Source of the DNA: JBIOJM01 sp044450785
GTDB lineage: Bacteria > Planctomycetota > Planctomycetia > Isosphaerales > Isosphaeraceae
DNA: 64,000 nt
Direction: 5' to 3'
NCBI GenBank assembly: GCA_044450785.1
Contig: JBIOJM010000010.1
Location: 1 to 64,000, forward strand
Each line of letters opens with the position of its first letter. The stretch's first letter is position 1. Positions 23,661 through 33,300 of the stretch are shown here, one piece after another. The translations under genes were made by a program, and so were the position numbers. The notes below the pieces were generated by a model. The model was not told the origin of the DNA and made no database searches. It worked only from the letters and a program-made list of their open reading frames with translations.

Positions 23661-25595
23661 GTGGTGGGTGATATGGTGCGGGGGCTTGAGACGCGGTTTC
23701 CGTGGTTGTCGTCGTGGCTGGGGGGACGGCTGGAGATCGAGTTGCCCGCCTTTATGATCAGCATGACCATGCACGGGCTGTTGCTTGTGGGCCTCGCATT
23801 TGCGGGATACCGAGTGCATCAGGAGGCCCGTCGCGAGTTTCAAAGCGGGATGACGGATAACCTGGTGCCGTCCGAGTCGACGTATCAGGACCTGGACCAG
23901 TCGGCCAATCCGCCGGCACCGGTGGCCACGGCAGGGTCGTTCGCACCGACTTTGGCACCGGCGATCACATTGGCGGCCGGCTCTGCGGGGGGCATCCCGG
24001 TCTCTACCGCGTCGGAGAATACAACCCCGGGAATGGCGCCGGAGTTGGTCAAGCTTGACGTGCGGCGGGCGACCGAGGTCATCGTGCCCACCGCAACCAT
24101 GCTGGGGCAAACCATCTCGATACGGGGCAATGGCGCCGAGCTGGTCGGCGGAGTCGAGGGTGCCGTCGATCGGATCGCCGTCGAGATCCTTCGCCGGCTG
24201 GAGCTAGGACGCACACTGGTGGTCTGGGCATTCGACGCCTCGGGAAGCCTCCAGGCAGAGCGACAGCGGTTGAGCAAGCACATCGAGACGATCTACACCC
24301 ACATCAACCAGCTCGACGAAAGTCGCCTGTCGACCGACAGCGGGCTCTTGACGATGGTTCTGAGCTTCGGGCACGACCGGCGGGCAATGCTGCCCAAGCC
24401 AACGGCCGACCAGTCGGAGATCATCGAGGCGATCAAGAGCGTCGCGCTGGATACGACCGGCGTCGAGACGACTTTCACCACGGTCGCCGAGATCGTCAAT
24501 CGCTGGGGCCGCTACAAGGACTCGCACAACCAGGTCTACCACACGATGGTCATCGTCGTGACCGACGAGGTCGGCGACGACGAGGGGCGGCTCGAGGACG
24601 CCATCACCCTGGCCCAGCGGGCCAAGGTGCCCGTTTACGTGCTGGGCTCGCAAGCGCTCTTCGGCCGCGTTGAGGGGTACATGGACTACGTCGACCCCAA
24701 GACCAAACAAGTCTTCCGGGGCGTGCCGGTGCGGCAGGGGCCCGAAAGCGTGATGCTCGAGCAGATCCGGCTGCCGTTCTGGTACGGTGGTCCTCAGTAC
24801 GACATCGTCGAGGCTGGCTTCGGGCCGTACGCCCTCAGTCGAATGGCCATCGCCACGGGTGGGATCTACTTCGTCACACGGTTTGACACCCGACGGATGG
24901 GGTTCGACCCGGCTCGGATGCGGGAATACAAGCCCGACTGGGTGAGGCGCGATCAATATGAGTCGCAGATCGCCCACTCGCCGCTGCGCCAGGCGGTCCT
25001 CAACGCCGCGCAGATCACCCAGCAGAAGCTGCCCGGAATGCCCGCCCTATTCTTCCCGCCGAACGACGCCCCCGACTTCAAGGAGTGGATGGCGACCAAT
25101 CAAGGCGTGGCCGAGCGAACTGCCTATACCGTCGATGAGGCCCTCGGACCGATCAATGCAGTGGCCAAGCTGCGAGATCGCGAGACCTCACGGCGCTGGC
25201 AGGCGCACTACGACCTGATCCGGGGGCGGCTGCTGGCGATGAAGGTCCGATGCTACGAGTACAACTGGGCTTGCGCTCGGATGAAGAAAGATCCTCCCAA
25301 GTTCAGCAATCCCAAGTTCAACGCGTGGCGACTTATCCCCGACCCGGCCATTCAGTATAGTGAGAAGGCGGTGGTCGCCGGCCGGGAGGCCCAGGCACTC
25401 TTACACCGCGTCATCGAGGAACATCCGACCACCCCGTGGGCCCTTTTCGCGGAGCGCGAGCTGAAAGATCCCTTGGGTTTCAAGTGGATGGAGACATACG
25501 TTACGCCACGCCCCCGCAATAACGACAACGCGGCTGCTCAGCGCAAGAATAAGAACTCCAATCCTGCCAAGCCGCCGGAAGTACCTAAACTTTAG
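23661..25595 (+). CDS. Membrane-anchored von Willebrand A protein 1
   Basis: The 644-residue protein has one membrane segment near residues 33-53 (MISMTMHGLLLVGLAFAGY) and a low-complexity linker. A vWA domain spans about 185-400. The metal-ion-dependent adhesion site is complete: DASGS with Asp192, a Thr in TTGVETT, and VIVVTDEVGDDEG. The last third holds a helical region (REARRWQAHYDLIRGRLLAMK) shared with the next gene. It is probably an extracytoplasmic protein-binding component. It is the first gene of a run with a second vWA gene, a subtilisin-like protease and a Cys-rich peptide. The start is GTG with GAGGAG at a somewhat long distance. Confidence 0.8.
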   Translation: MVGDMVRGLETRFPWLSSWLGGRLEIELPAFMISMTMHGLLLVGLAFAGYRVHQEARREFQSGMTDNLVPSESTYQDLDQSANPPAPVATAGSFAPTLAPAITLAAGSAGGIPVSTASENTTPGMAPELVKLDVRRATEVIVPTATMLGQTISIRGNGAELVGGVEGAVDRIAVEILRRLELGRTLVVWAFDASGSLQAERQRLSKHIETIYTHINQLDESRLSTDSGLLTMVLSFGHDRRAMLPKPTADQSEIIEAIKSVALDTTGVETTFTTVAEIVNRWGRYKDSHNQVYHTMVIVVTDEVGDDEGRLEDAITLAQRAKVPVYVLGSQALFGRVEGYMDYVDPKTKQVFRGVPVRQGPESVMLEQIRLPFWYGGPQYDIVEAGFGPYALSRMAIATGGIYFVTRFDTRRMGFDPARMREYKPDWVRRDQYESQIAHSPLRQAVLNAAQITQQKLPGMPALFFPPNDAPDFKEWMATNQGVAERTAYTVDEALGPINAVAKLRDRETSRRWQAHYDLIRGRLLAMKVRCYEYNWACARMKKDPPKFSNPKFNAWRLIPDPAIQYSEKAVVAGREAQALLHRVIEEHPTTPWALFAERELKDPLGFKWMETYVTPRPRNNDNAAAQRKNKNSNPAKPPEVPKL

Positions 25596-25672
25596 TTAGA
25601 CCAGGGTGAACCAGCGGTCGGTTGTGTTTGGCCAATGAGCAGAAACATCCAAAGAGATGGGGAACACGCGAC

Positions 25673-27976
25673 ATGGACCTGCGCCCTCCTGCTTCTTCGG
25701 CGGATGACAACGTTTACCAGCTCGTGGTGCATGACCAGCCTGCGTCGGCCCTGCCGTTATCGCCGGTGCCGGCCAATGGGGAGCGGATTGGCGGGGATGT
25801 GGCCGCGGCACCGGCTGGGCCGGGGTTGACAGACCAGACGATGGTGGTGGAACCGGTGGTCATCGGCCAGGACATCCGCGGTGCGGTTGGCGCAATTTCA
25901 GCGGCGGCAACGGTGACCCAGTCCCTCATGTCCCTGCCGACGGACGCCGAGGAAGCGGGGATGGCAATCGTGCCTGGCTCGCCCGCGGTTCCAGCGGGAG
26001 CGTCGGGGCCCGAGTCGAGCCCGCGCCCTGGGCCGCGGGGTTCGAATCTGCGGCCCAGGCGCCGCCGCCGAGTCCGACTGCGGTATCTCATTCAAGCCTG
26101 GGGCGTGTCGCTGGTGGTTCACGTGGCGATTCTGTCGGTCCTGGCCGCCGCAACTTTCACGTCGCAGGACGCGATCAAGAAGATCCTCAACTTCGACTCG
26201 GCGCTGGCTTCCTACGCCAATGGCGAGCAGGAGTCGCTGCCGATCTATGCCGACCCGGACAACATCCCTCGCGATCGTGCCATCGGCAACGAGCACGCCA
26301 GCACCCCGGGCGAGCCCGCGCTGGTGGTGGCTGGTGAGGGCGAAGGCGAGGAGGGTGGCGGCGTGATCGTCGCGAGCGGCGTGGGCAGCGGTCGGCCCTC
26401 CAATACACCCAGGGTCCGCGGTGTTGGCAAGGGACGGATCAACGAGGGGTCAAGCATGCCCGGTGTCAAGGTCGACGGGCTGGGAGGATCTCCATTGACC
26501 TTGCTGCCGGTCGCCCCCGCCGCCGATCTCGGTGGCGGCGGCATGATCGCCGGCGACCCGATCTTCGAGGTCAAGGAGATCGGCGTCGCACTCGACCAGC
26601 TCGCCCGCGAGATCCTTCGCCACCTCAGGGACCACAAGCTCACCGTCGTCTGGCTCTTCGACGAGTCAATCAGCATGCAGGACGACCAGAAGGCCATTCT
26701 CGAAAAGTTCGATCGCGTCTCCAGCGAGCTCAAGCTCAACGTCGAGCCAAGCAAGAAGTCTGCCCTTGCGCTCACCCACGCGGTTGTCGGCTTCGGCCAA
26801 GGGATCGACTACGTCCTCGAGAAACCCCGCGAGGACATCGACCAGATCGGCCGCGCCATCAAACATCTGAAGGTCGACTCCACGGGCATCGAAAACACCA
26901 TGCACGCGATCAGGGAGGTCGTCGAGCACTACGCGAACTTGATTCGAAAGGACCGCCGGCTCCTGATCGTGCTGGTGACCGACGAATCGGGAGACGACGG
27001 TACCGACATCGAGGAGGCACGGCAAGCGCTCAAGAAATACAAGGTGCCTCTCTACGTGATCGGCCGGCAGTCGCTTTTCGGTTACCCGTATGCCCATCAC
27101 CGCTACGTCGACCCGGTGACCAAGGATGTCTACCACCCCATGATCCGGCGCGGCCCCGAGACGGCCGACCTCGAGCTCTATCAATGGGATGGCCTGTACG
27201 ACCGCTGGGACGAGCAGCCCTCGGGCTTCGCTCCCTACGAGCTGGCCCGCTTGACCAAGGACTCCGGCGGGATCTATTTCGTCTTGCCGAGTGAGGAGTT
27301 CATGCGGATCCGCCAGCGCGAGCAGGCCTACTCGATCACGCGTCTGAAGGAGTACCTCCCTGAGTACGATAACCGTCTGACCTACATGGAGAAGCGCAAC
27401 AGCTCGCCGATGCGCCAACTGCTGCACGCGATCGTCCTGGAGGGCAAGAACTTCATCTATCTCCGCGAATTTCCGATCGAGCCGCCCAAAATGGTCCAGG
27501 CAGCCCTTGAAGAGGGGGAGAAAGCCACCATCAAACTGAACGCGCTCCTGGACATCCAGAAGCGGCTGGAAGACCACGGCAAGATGCGCGAGCGCGAGCC
27601 GGAGAAGCGGTGGCAGGCGCACTTCGACCTGATGCTGGCCCAAACCGTCGCCTTCCAGGTCAAGGCCTATGAGTATCGCGCTTTGATGGCGTCGATCGCC
27701 AAGGCCCCGCCCGTACCTAAAGGCCAGCCGCGAGCTGACTTGATGATCACCTGGGTCGTCAATCATTCAAAGAAGCCCCTGGCTCCCTTGAATCAGACCG
27801 CCAAAAAGTACGCCGAAGCGGAGCGGCGGCTCAAGGAAGTCATCGTTCGGCATCCCAAGACCCCTTGGGCGGACCTGGCGCAGGATGCCCTCGACCGCGG
27901 TTTCTCCGTCCAGCTTGACGAGTGGCACCACAACCCGAATTACTACGAACGCGCGCAGTTTGTGCCGAAATATTGA
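25673..27976 (+). CDS. Membrane-anchored von Willebrand A protein 2
   Basis: The 767-residue paralogue of the preceding protein shares its layout. A Pro/Ala-rich N-terminus is followed by an Arg-rich stop-transfer (RRRRRVRLR), one membrane span (VSLVVHVAILSVLAAATF) near 145, and a Gly-rich linker. The vWA domain (about 320-540) has a complete metal site: DESIS with Asp330, STGIENT and VTDESGDDG. The C-terminal helical region again includes EKRWQAHFDLMLAQ. Its TGA overlaps the ATG of the protease gene (TGATG at 27974-27978), so the two are translationally coupled. The ATG at 25673 is preferred because the 17 residues upstream lack an SD. Confidence 0.82.
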   Translation: MDLRPPASSADDNVYQLVVHDQPASALPLSPVPANGERIGGDVAAAPAGPGLTDQTMVVEPVVIGQDIRGAVGAISAAATVTQSLMSLPTDAEEAGMAIVPGSPAVPAGASGPESSPRPGPRGSNLRPRRRRRVRLRYLIQAWGVSLVVHVAILSVLAAATFTSQDAIKKILNFDSALASYANGEQESLPIYADPDNIPRDRAIGNEHASTPGEPALVVAGEGEGEEGGGVIVASGVGSGRPSNTPRVRGVGKGRINEGSSMPGVKVDGLGGSPLTLLPVAPAADLGGGGMIAGDPIFEVKEIGVALDQLAREILRHLRDHKLTVVWLFDESISMQDDQKAILEKFDRVSSELKLNVEPSKKSALALTHAVVGFGQGIDYVLEKPREDIDQIGRAIKHLKVDSTGIENTMHAIREVVEHYANLIRKDRRLLIVLVTDESGDDGTDIEEARQALKKYKVPLYVIGRQSLFGYPYAHHRYVDPVTKDVYHPMIRRGPETADLELYQWDGLYDRWDEQPSGFAPYELARLTKDSGGIYFVLPSEEFMRIRQREQAYSITRLKEYLPEYDNRLTYMEKRNSSPMRQLLHAIVLEGKNFIYLREFPIEPPKMVQAALEEGEKATIKLNALLDIQKRLEDHGKMREREPEKRWQAHFDLMLAQTVAFQVKAYEYRALMASIAKAPPVPKGQPRADLMITWVVNHSKKPLAPLNQTAKKYAEAERRLKEVIVRHPKTPWADLAQDALDRGFSVQLDEWHHNPNYYERAQFVPKY

Positions 27977-30078
27977 TGAGCGGTGATCGGGCTTCCGCAG
28001 TGGCCGAGTCGAGCGTGGTCGCCGGCTCAATCCCATCGATCGCTGGTCTCCTTGATCTCTGGGCCGCGTCAACCGGCGATCCTCGGGTCGCAATCGCGGT
28101 GCTCGACGGGCCGGTCGATCGGACGCACCCGGCGCTGGTTGGGGCGAACCTCACAACGGTCGAGGTGGCGGCGCCGGTGATGTCACAGCCCGGCGGTGCG
28201 GCGACCTGGCACGGGACCCTGGTGGCGAGCCTGATTTTCGGGCGGCACGGGCGGAGCCCGGTCGCGGGGATCGCGCCGCATTGCCGGGGGATCATCGTGC
28301 CGGTCTTCAGCGATTTTGTGGACAGAGCGGCGATCGATCCCGAGTCCGGGCGGCCATTTCGACCGGCATGCTCGCAGCTCGACTTGGCCCGGGCTATCCT
28401 GCTGGCCGCGGAATACGGGGCGCAGGTCATTAACGTCAGCGGTGGCCAGTACGTGCCAACTGGGGCGGCCCAGCCGATCTTGGCTGACGCAGTTGGCCGA
28501 TGCGTCCGCCGCGGCATCCTGATCGTGGCGGCGGCCGGCAATGACGGCTGCGAGTGCCTGCACATGCCCGCCGCGCTGCCCGGCGTTCTGGCTGTTGGGG
28601 CGATGGATGCGCGCGGGGAACCGTTGGAGATGAGCAACTGGGGACAATCCTACAGGACCGGGGGCCTGCTGGCCTTGGGCGCCGGCTTGCTGGGGGCCAC
28701 ACCCGGTGGACGGACATCGGTCGTGAGCGGGACGAGCTTCGCCACGGCCGTCGTCTCGGGCGTGGCCGGGTTGCTCTGGAGCCTGGCGTTGCCGGGCGGC
28801 CGACGCACGGACGGCGCGAGAATCCGGTCGCTCTTGCTCGATTCGGCGGAGAAATGTGTCAATGACTCCCATTCGTGTCGCCGCTGGCTGGCGGGACGGC
28901 TGGACCTGGTCAAGGCCGGTTCCATGCTTCGGAAGGTGCGTGAATCTGGTGAGATTCTTCTTGACTCTCCGGAGAAGCGCCTTGATGATCTCAGTTTGTC
29001 CCGCCGCCGGCTGGCGGGGCGGCTGAACCTTGCCAAGGCTGGCTGCTTGCTCCGAAACGAGGACCCGTCGATGAGCGACGAAATGGTGGCGCCCTCCTCC
29101 TCGGCCGAGCTCTCGTCGCCCAACTGCGACGTTGCAATCGAGCCCAGGGTGAACGACGGTCGTGATTCGACCACCGAGTGGGCACGCACGGTTCCCCCCG
29201 CGTCGTCGGTAGCCCCATCGGAGGGCTGTGGCTGCGCGACCTGCCGTGCCAAGGCCGGTGCTGGATCGAGGGGCCTGGTCTTTGCCTTGGGTCAGCTCGG
29301 CTACGACCTGGTTTCCGAGGCGCGGCGCGATTCGATCCAGCAGCACATGGACCGAGACAAGTCGAATCCTCTCGAGCCCGCGCAGATGCTGGGTTACTTG
29401 AAAACCCACGACTGGGAGGCCGCCTCGATTCTCTGGACCTTGAGCTCCGACCAAGTGCCGCTCTACGCGGTTGCACCGGCCGGTCCGTTCGCCGCCAAGG
29501 GCTACGAATTGCTCCGCGAGTTCCTCGCGGATCAACTCAGCGGTCAGGTCGAGATGGTGTCGATCCCCGGGCGGCTGGCCGGCCAGGCGCGGTTATGGAA
29601 CGGCCAGGTTGTGCCGGTCGTGACTCCCGAGCCGCGGGGGATGTATAGCTGGACAATCGGCGCACTGGTCCAGTCAGTCGTGGGTAAACCGCCACCGGCC
29701 TCGGCCGCGCCCGAGCAGCATGCGGCGCATGGCCGGAAAGCGCAAGGCGTGCGCGGCTTCCTCCAGAAGGTCTATCACGAGCTGCGCAACCTGGGCCTGA
29801 CGGCCGAGGAGCGTGCGATCAACCATGCCGCAACCAATGCGTACCAGATCGGGCAGGTGTTCGAGCCCGCCCTCAAGGAGTCGATGGAGCTGGACGCGAT
29901 CGACGTGGAGCGGAGCCCAATCTGCCGGCCCGATTCCGACTGCTGGGACGTGAAGATCCACTTCTTCTACCCTGAGCGCCAGGTGCAAACCGTGCGCAGA
30001 GTGTTCCGGTTCACGGTGGACGTCAGCGATGTGGTCCCCGTGACGGTAGGCCCGATGCGGTCCTGGTTTGTGCGTTAA
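27976..30078 (+). CDS. PatA/PatG-type subtilisin-like peptide-maturation protease
   Basis: The 700-residue protein has an N-terminal S8 domain (about 1-280). The triad is Asp44 (VLDGPVD), His79 (WHGTLVAS) and Ser254 (GTSFATA), with the oxyanion Asn189 (AAGND). After a linker with two short similar segments comes GCGCATCRAK. The C-terminal half (about 415-700) matches the conserved PatA/PatG maturation-protease extension: LGYDLVSEARRDS, LWTLSSDQVPLYA, VSIPGRLAG, RGMYSW, AATNAYQIGQVFE and ERSPICRPDSDCWDVK. Cyanobactin proteases of this type cut leader or follower peptides off precursors. There is no signal peptide, so it acts in the cytoplasm or with the vWA proteins. The gene overlaps the second vWA gene and is followed by a small Cys-rich peptide gene, its likely substrate. 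Confidence 0.85.
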   Translation: MSGDRASAVAESSVVAGSIPSIAGLLDLWAASTGDPRVAIAVLDGPVDRTHPALVGANLTTVEVAAPVMSQPGGAATWHGTLVASLIFGRHGRSPVAGIAPHCRGIIVPVFSDFVDRAAIDPESGRPFRPACSQLDLARAILLAAEYGAQVINVSGGQYVPTGAAQPILADAVGRCVRRGILIVAAAGNDGCECLHMPAALPGVLAVGAMDARGEPLEMSNWGQSYRTGGLLALGAGLLGATPGGRTSVVSGTSFATAVVSGVAGLLWSLALPGGRRTDGARIRSLLLDSAEKCVNDSHSCRRWLAGRLDLVKAGSMLRKVRESGEILLDSPEKRLDDLSLSRRRLAGRLNLAKAGCLLRNEDPSMSDEMVAPSSSAELSSPNCDVAIEPRVNDGRDSTTEWARTVPPASSVAPSEGCGCATCRAKAGAGSRGLVFALGQLGYDLVSEARRDSIQQHMDRDKSNPLEPAQMLGYLKTHDWEAASILWTLSSDQVPLYAVAPAGPFAAKGYELLREFLADQLSGQVEMVSIPGRLAGQARLWNGQVVPVVTPEPRGMYSWTIGALVQSVVGKPPPASAAPEQHAAHGRKAQGVRGFLQKVYHELRNLGLTAEERAINHAATNAYQIGQVFEPALKESMELDAIDVERSPICRPDSDCWDVKIHFFYPERQVQTVRRVFRFTVDVSDVVPVTVGPMRSWFVR

Positions 30079-30088
30079 CAGGTCGTTC

Positions 30089-30110
30089 CTCCCGGCCACA
30101 GTGCCGGGAG
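30089..30110 (+). promoter_or_regulatory. Hairpin between the protease and peptide genes
   Basis: A perfect 8-bp stem, CTCCCGGC (30089-30096) with GCCGGGAG (30103-30110), surrounds the loop CACAGT. It starts 11 bases after the protease stop and ends 55 bases before the peptide ATG. No T-run follows, so it is not a standard terminator. It could stabilise the downstream transcript or set different levels for protease and peptide. Confidence 0.55.
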
Positions 30111-30165
30111 CGGATTGAAACCTGACCTCCCTCATCCTGTGAACCAGATCAAGGAGTTCTCAACC

Positions 30166-30336
30166 ATGCGGTTGCCCAACTTGTCCCAACCCGTAGACCG
30201 ACAATCCCCGTCGATGGCCGCGCTGCTTGGTGGCAAGGTCCGACCTCAAGTCTGTCTGGAGAAGAGCTGCACGAGCTCCAGTCAATGCACCGAACCAGCC
30301 TGCCCCAATTGCGTAGGAGGCTTCTGCAAGCCATAA
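30166..30336 (+). CDS. 56-residue Gly-Gly, six-cysteine peptide, candidate precursor of the PatA/PatG-type protease
   Basis: An SD (AAGGAG) lies nine bases before the ATG. The N-terminal part (MRLPNLSQPVDRQ) is polar and leader-like. AALLGG at 18-23 ends in a double glycine, a common leader-cleavage site. The remaining 33 residues contain six cysteines at 30, 35, 41, 46, 49 and 54 (C-x4-C-x5-C-x4-C-x2-C-x4-C). They carry no hydrophobic signal peptide. The six-Cys spacing is loosely like knottin-type peptides, but this is not proof of fold. Position directly after the protease gene makes it the probable substrate. An upstream in-frame ATG at 30115 lacks an SD. Confidence 0.65.
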   Translation: MRLPNLSQPVDRQSPSMAALLGGKVRPQVCLEKSCTSSSQCTEPACPNCVGGFCKP

Positions 30337-30398
30337 TTGAACGCAAGGGACTACGTCCAACTCCCACGAACATGCGAAACACCGGCAGTTGAGCTGCT

Positions 30399-33300
30399 CT
30401 AGGGGTTCTTGGGGAGCCCTGGGCTGGTGTGTTCCCAGAGCTTGACCGTCCAGTCAGTGCTCGCGGAGGCCACCCGCGATCCGTCGGGTGAAAACGCCAC
30501 GCCCCAGACTTCACCGGCGTGACCCCGGAGAACCATGAGCTCTTGGCCGAAGACCGGGTCCCAGATCCGGACCGTTCGATCATCGCTCGCGGAGACAAGC
30601 CGCCGGCTGTCGGGGGAGAACACAAGCTTGTTAATGGCCAAGGCATGGCCTCTAAGGGTGTAAGCCTCCTGGCCGGTGGCAAGGTTCCAGATCTTGATCG
30701 ACGGATCCCAGCCCCCCGAGGCGAGCCACCGCCCATCCGGGCTGAGCGCGATTGTGATAATCGCATGCGGGTGGGCCCTGATGGCCTGGATCTGGCGGCC
30801 GGAGCCCAGGTCCCAGAACAGGACGAAGCCGTCACCGCCGCCGGAGACCAACGTTTTGCCATCCGGGCTGAACGCGAGGGCACTGGCCGCGCGGATATGC
30901 CCCTGGAGGGTTCGGATCTCCCGGCCGGTCTCCGCTTCCCAGAGCTTGACAGTCCGGTCCACGCTGGCGCAGGCCAGCGTCTTGCCATCCGGGCTGAAGG
31001 CCACGTTCATGACGGGGGCGGTGTGGCCCCTGAGGGCATGGATCTCTGTCCCGGTGGCGACGTCCCAGACTCGGACCGAATGATCCTCTCCGGCGGAGGC
31101 CACACGCCGGCCGTCAGGGCTGATCGCAATGCGCTTGATTGAGGCAGTGTGCCCCTGGAAGCTGCGCACGGCTTGGCCGGTGCTTACATCCCAGAGCGTG
31201 ACGGTCCGGTCCAAGCCGGCGGAGGCGAGGTACGAGCCATCGGGACCGAAGGCGACGTCCAGGACCACGTTCTTCCCCGGCAAGGACCGAGCCTCCCGGT
31301 CCCGCGTTGTATCCCAGAGCTTGACGGTGAAGTCAAAGCTCGCGGAGGCCAAGTGCGTGCCGTCAGGGCTGAAGGCGAGGTCCAAAATCGCGCCGGTATG
31401 CCCCTTGATCGTGCGCACCAGGTAACCGGTGGCGGCGTCCCAGAGGGAAACCGTCTGATCCGTGTGGCTAGTGGAGGCCAGGGTCTTGCCGTCGGCGGAA
31501 AACGCCAGGCTCCCGACGGAGTCCAGGTTATGACGATCCCTGAGGGTATGAGCCAGTAAGCCAGTGCCGGCATCCCAGAGCTTGATTGTTCCATCGGCTG
31601 TGCCGGAGGCGAGGGTCTTGCCGTCGGGGGAAAAAGCGACAGGCTTCCGCCCCCACACAGTGGAGGCCCTCCCGTTGCCGGCGAGGGTCTTGCCGTCGAG
31701 GCCGAAGGCGAGGTTGCCGACGGGAATCACAACATCCTTGAGGGTACGGACGAGCTGGCCGGTGGCGATGTCCCAGATCCGAACGCTGGCCTCACCTCCA
31801 CCGGCCGAGGCGATGGTCTTACCGTCCGGACTGAACGCGATGTCATCGACATGGTCAGCGCGGTGGTCCTGGATGGTGCGAACCAGGGAGCCGGCGGCGA
31901 CGTCCCAGAGCTTGACCGTCCCGTCCAAGCTCGAGGAGGCGAGGGTCTTGCCGTCGGGGGAGAACGCGAGGTCCCAGATACTGCCGGTGTGTCCCGGAAA
32001 GGTGTGGATGGCCTGACCGGTAGCGGCGTCCCAGAGGGTTACCACCCGATCGTCTCCGGCCGAGGCCAGCCGGGTGCCGTCCGGGTGGAAGGCGACGACG
32101 AGGACGATCTTGCTCGCGATCAAGGTGCGGATGACTTGGCCGGTGACGGCATCCCAGAGCTTGACGGTATGGTCATGGCTCGCGGAGGCGAGTCGGCGGC
32201 CGTCGGGGCTATAAGCCACGCTCTGAACGCGATCCGTGTGCCCTGCCAGGGTTCGTCCCTGAGCGTGGCTCAGGTGGTCGAGGTAATCCCACTCGAAGCC
32301 TCGAAGGTCGGTCTTGCCCGGCTGGGGGCGGGTCTCTTCGAGGTGGCGCTGAACTCCGGCCACGTTGGCATCTTGCCAGTCGCACTCGGCCAGGTTGAGT
32401 TTCGCCGCGTAAGCCAGGTGGCGGGCGTAGTCCTCGCTCTTGAGGGCCACGTCTTCGTTCTGTTTTGCCACGCCTAGCGCGACCTGCAAGCCCGCGCGGG
32501 CGCCGACGGCCTGGCGCCATTGCCAGAAGATGCCGCCGCTTCCCAGTGTCGCTGTGAGCAGGAGCATGCCGATCAACACCGAGGTCACGGGATGGCGCCG
32601 GACGTACTTCCAGAGCCGCTCGGGGGTCGACACTGGCCGGGCGAGGATCGGCTTGCCCTCGAGCCAGCGCTCCAGGTCTTCGGCCAGCTCGCGGGCCGAG
32701 GCGTAGCGCTTCCTGGGCTCTTTCTCCAGGCATTTCAGGCAGACTGTCTCGAGGTCGGGATCGGCCTGAGGGTTCAGTGTACGGGGGTGCCGCGGCTCCT
32801 GATGGATCACCTGGCGCATCGTCTCCTGGGCCGTGTCGGCGCGGAACGGCGAGTTCCCCGTGACGAGTGCGTAAAGGAGAGTACCCAAGCCATAGACATC
32901 GGTGGCTGTCGTGATCTGGTCGCGCAGCCCCTGGGCCTGCTCGGGGGCCATATAGCTGGGCGTGCCCACCGCGGACGCGGCCGAGGCCACCGTCGACTCG
33001 TCGTTCTCCAGCCGTTTGGCCAGACCGAAGTCGATCACGTAGGGCTCGTCTTGGTCGTCCACGAGGATGTTCGACGGCTTCAAGTCGCGGTGCAAGATAC
33101 CGCGCTCGTGAGCGTGGTGAATCGCACCGGCGACCTGCACCACCAGCCGGGCGATCGCCGCCGGCCGATTCTTGAAGCGGGCCAGACTCTCCTGCAGGTT
33201 CCGGCCTGCGATCAGCTTCATGCTGTAGAAGAGCAAGTCCTCGTGCTTACCGGTCTCGAGGATCGAAACGATATTTGGATGGTCGAGCGCGGCGACTGCC

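Noticed and set aside
25622..25672. Upstream extension of the second vWA gene
   Set aside because: The first 17 residues lack an SD and look unlike the family; the ATG at 25673 is preferred.
30399..30988. Short minus-strand frame crossing the WD40 end and the peptide gene
   Set aside because: It is an alternative-frame shadow of the kinase gene and runs antisense through the peptide gene.
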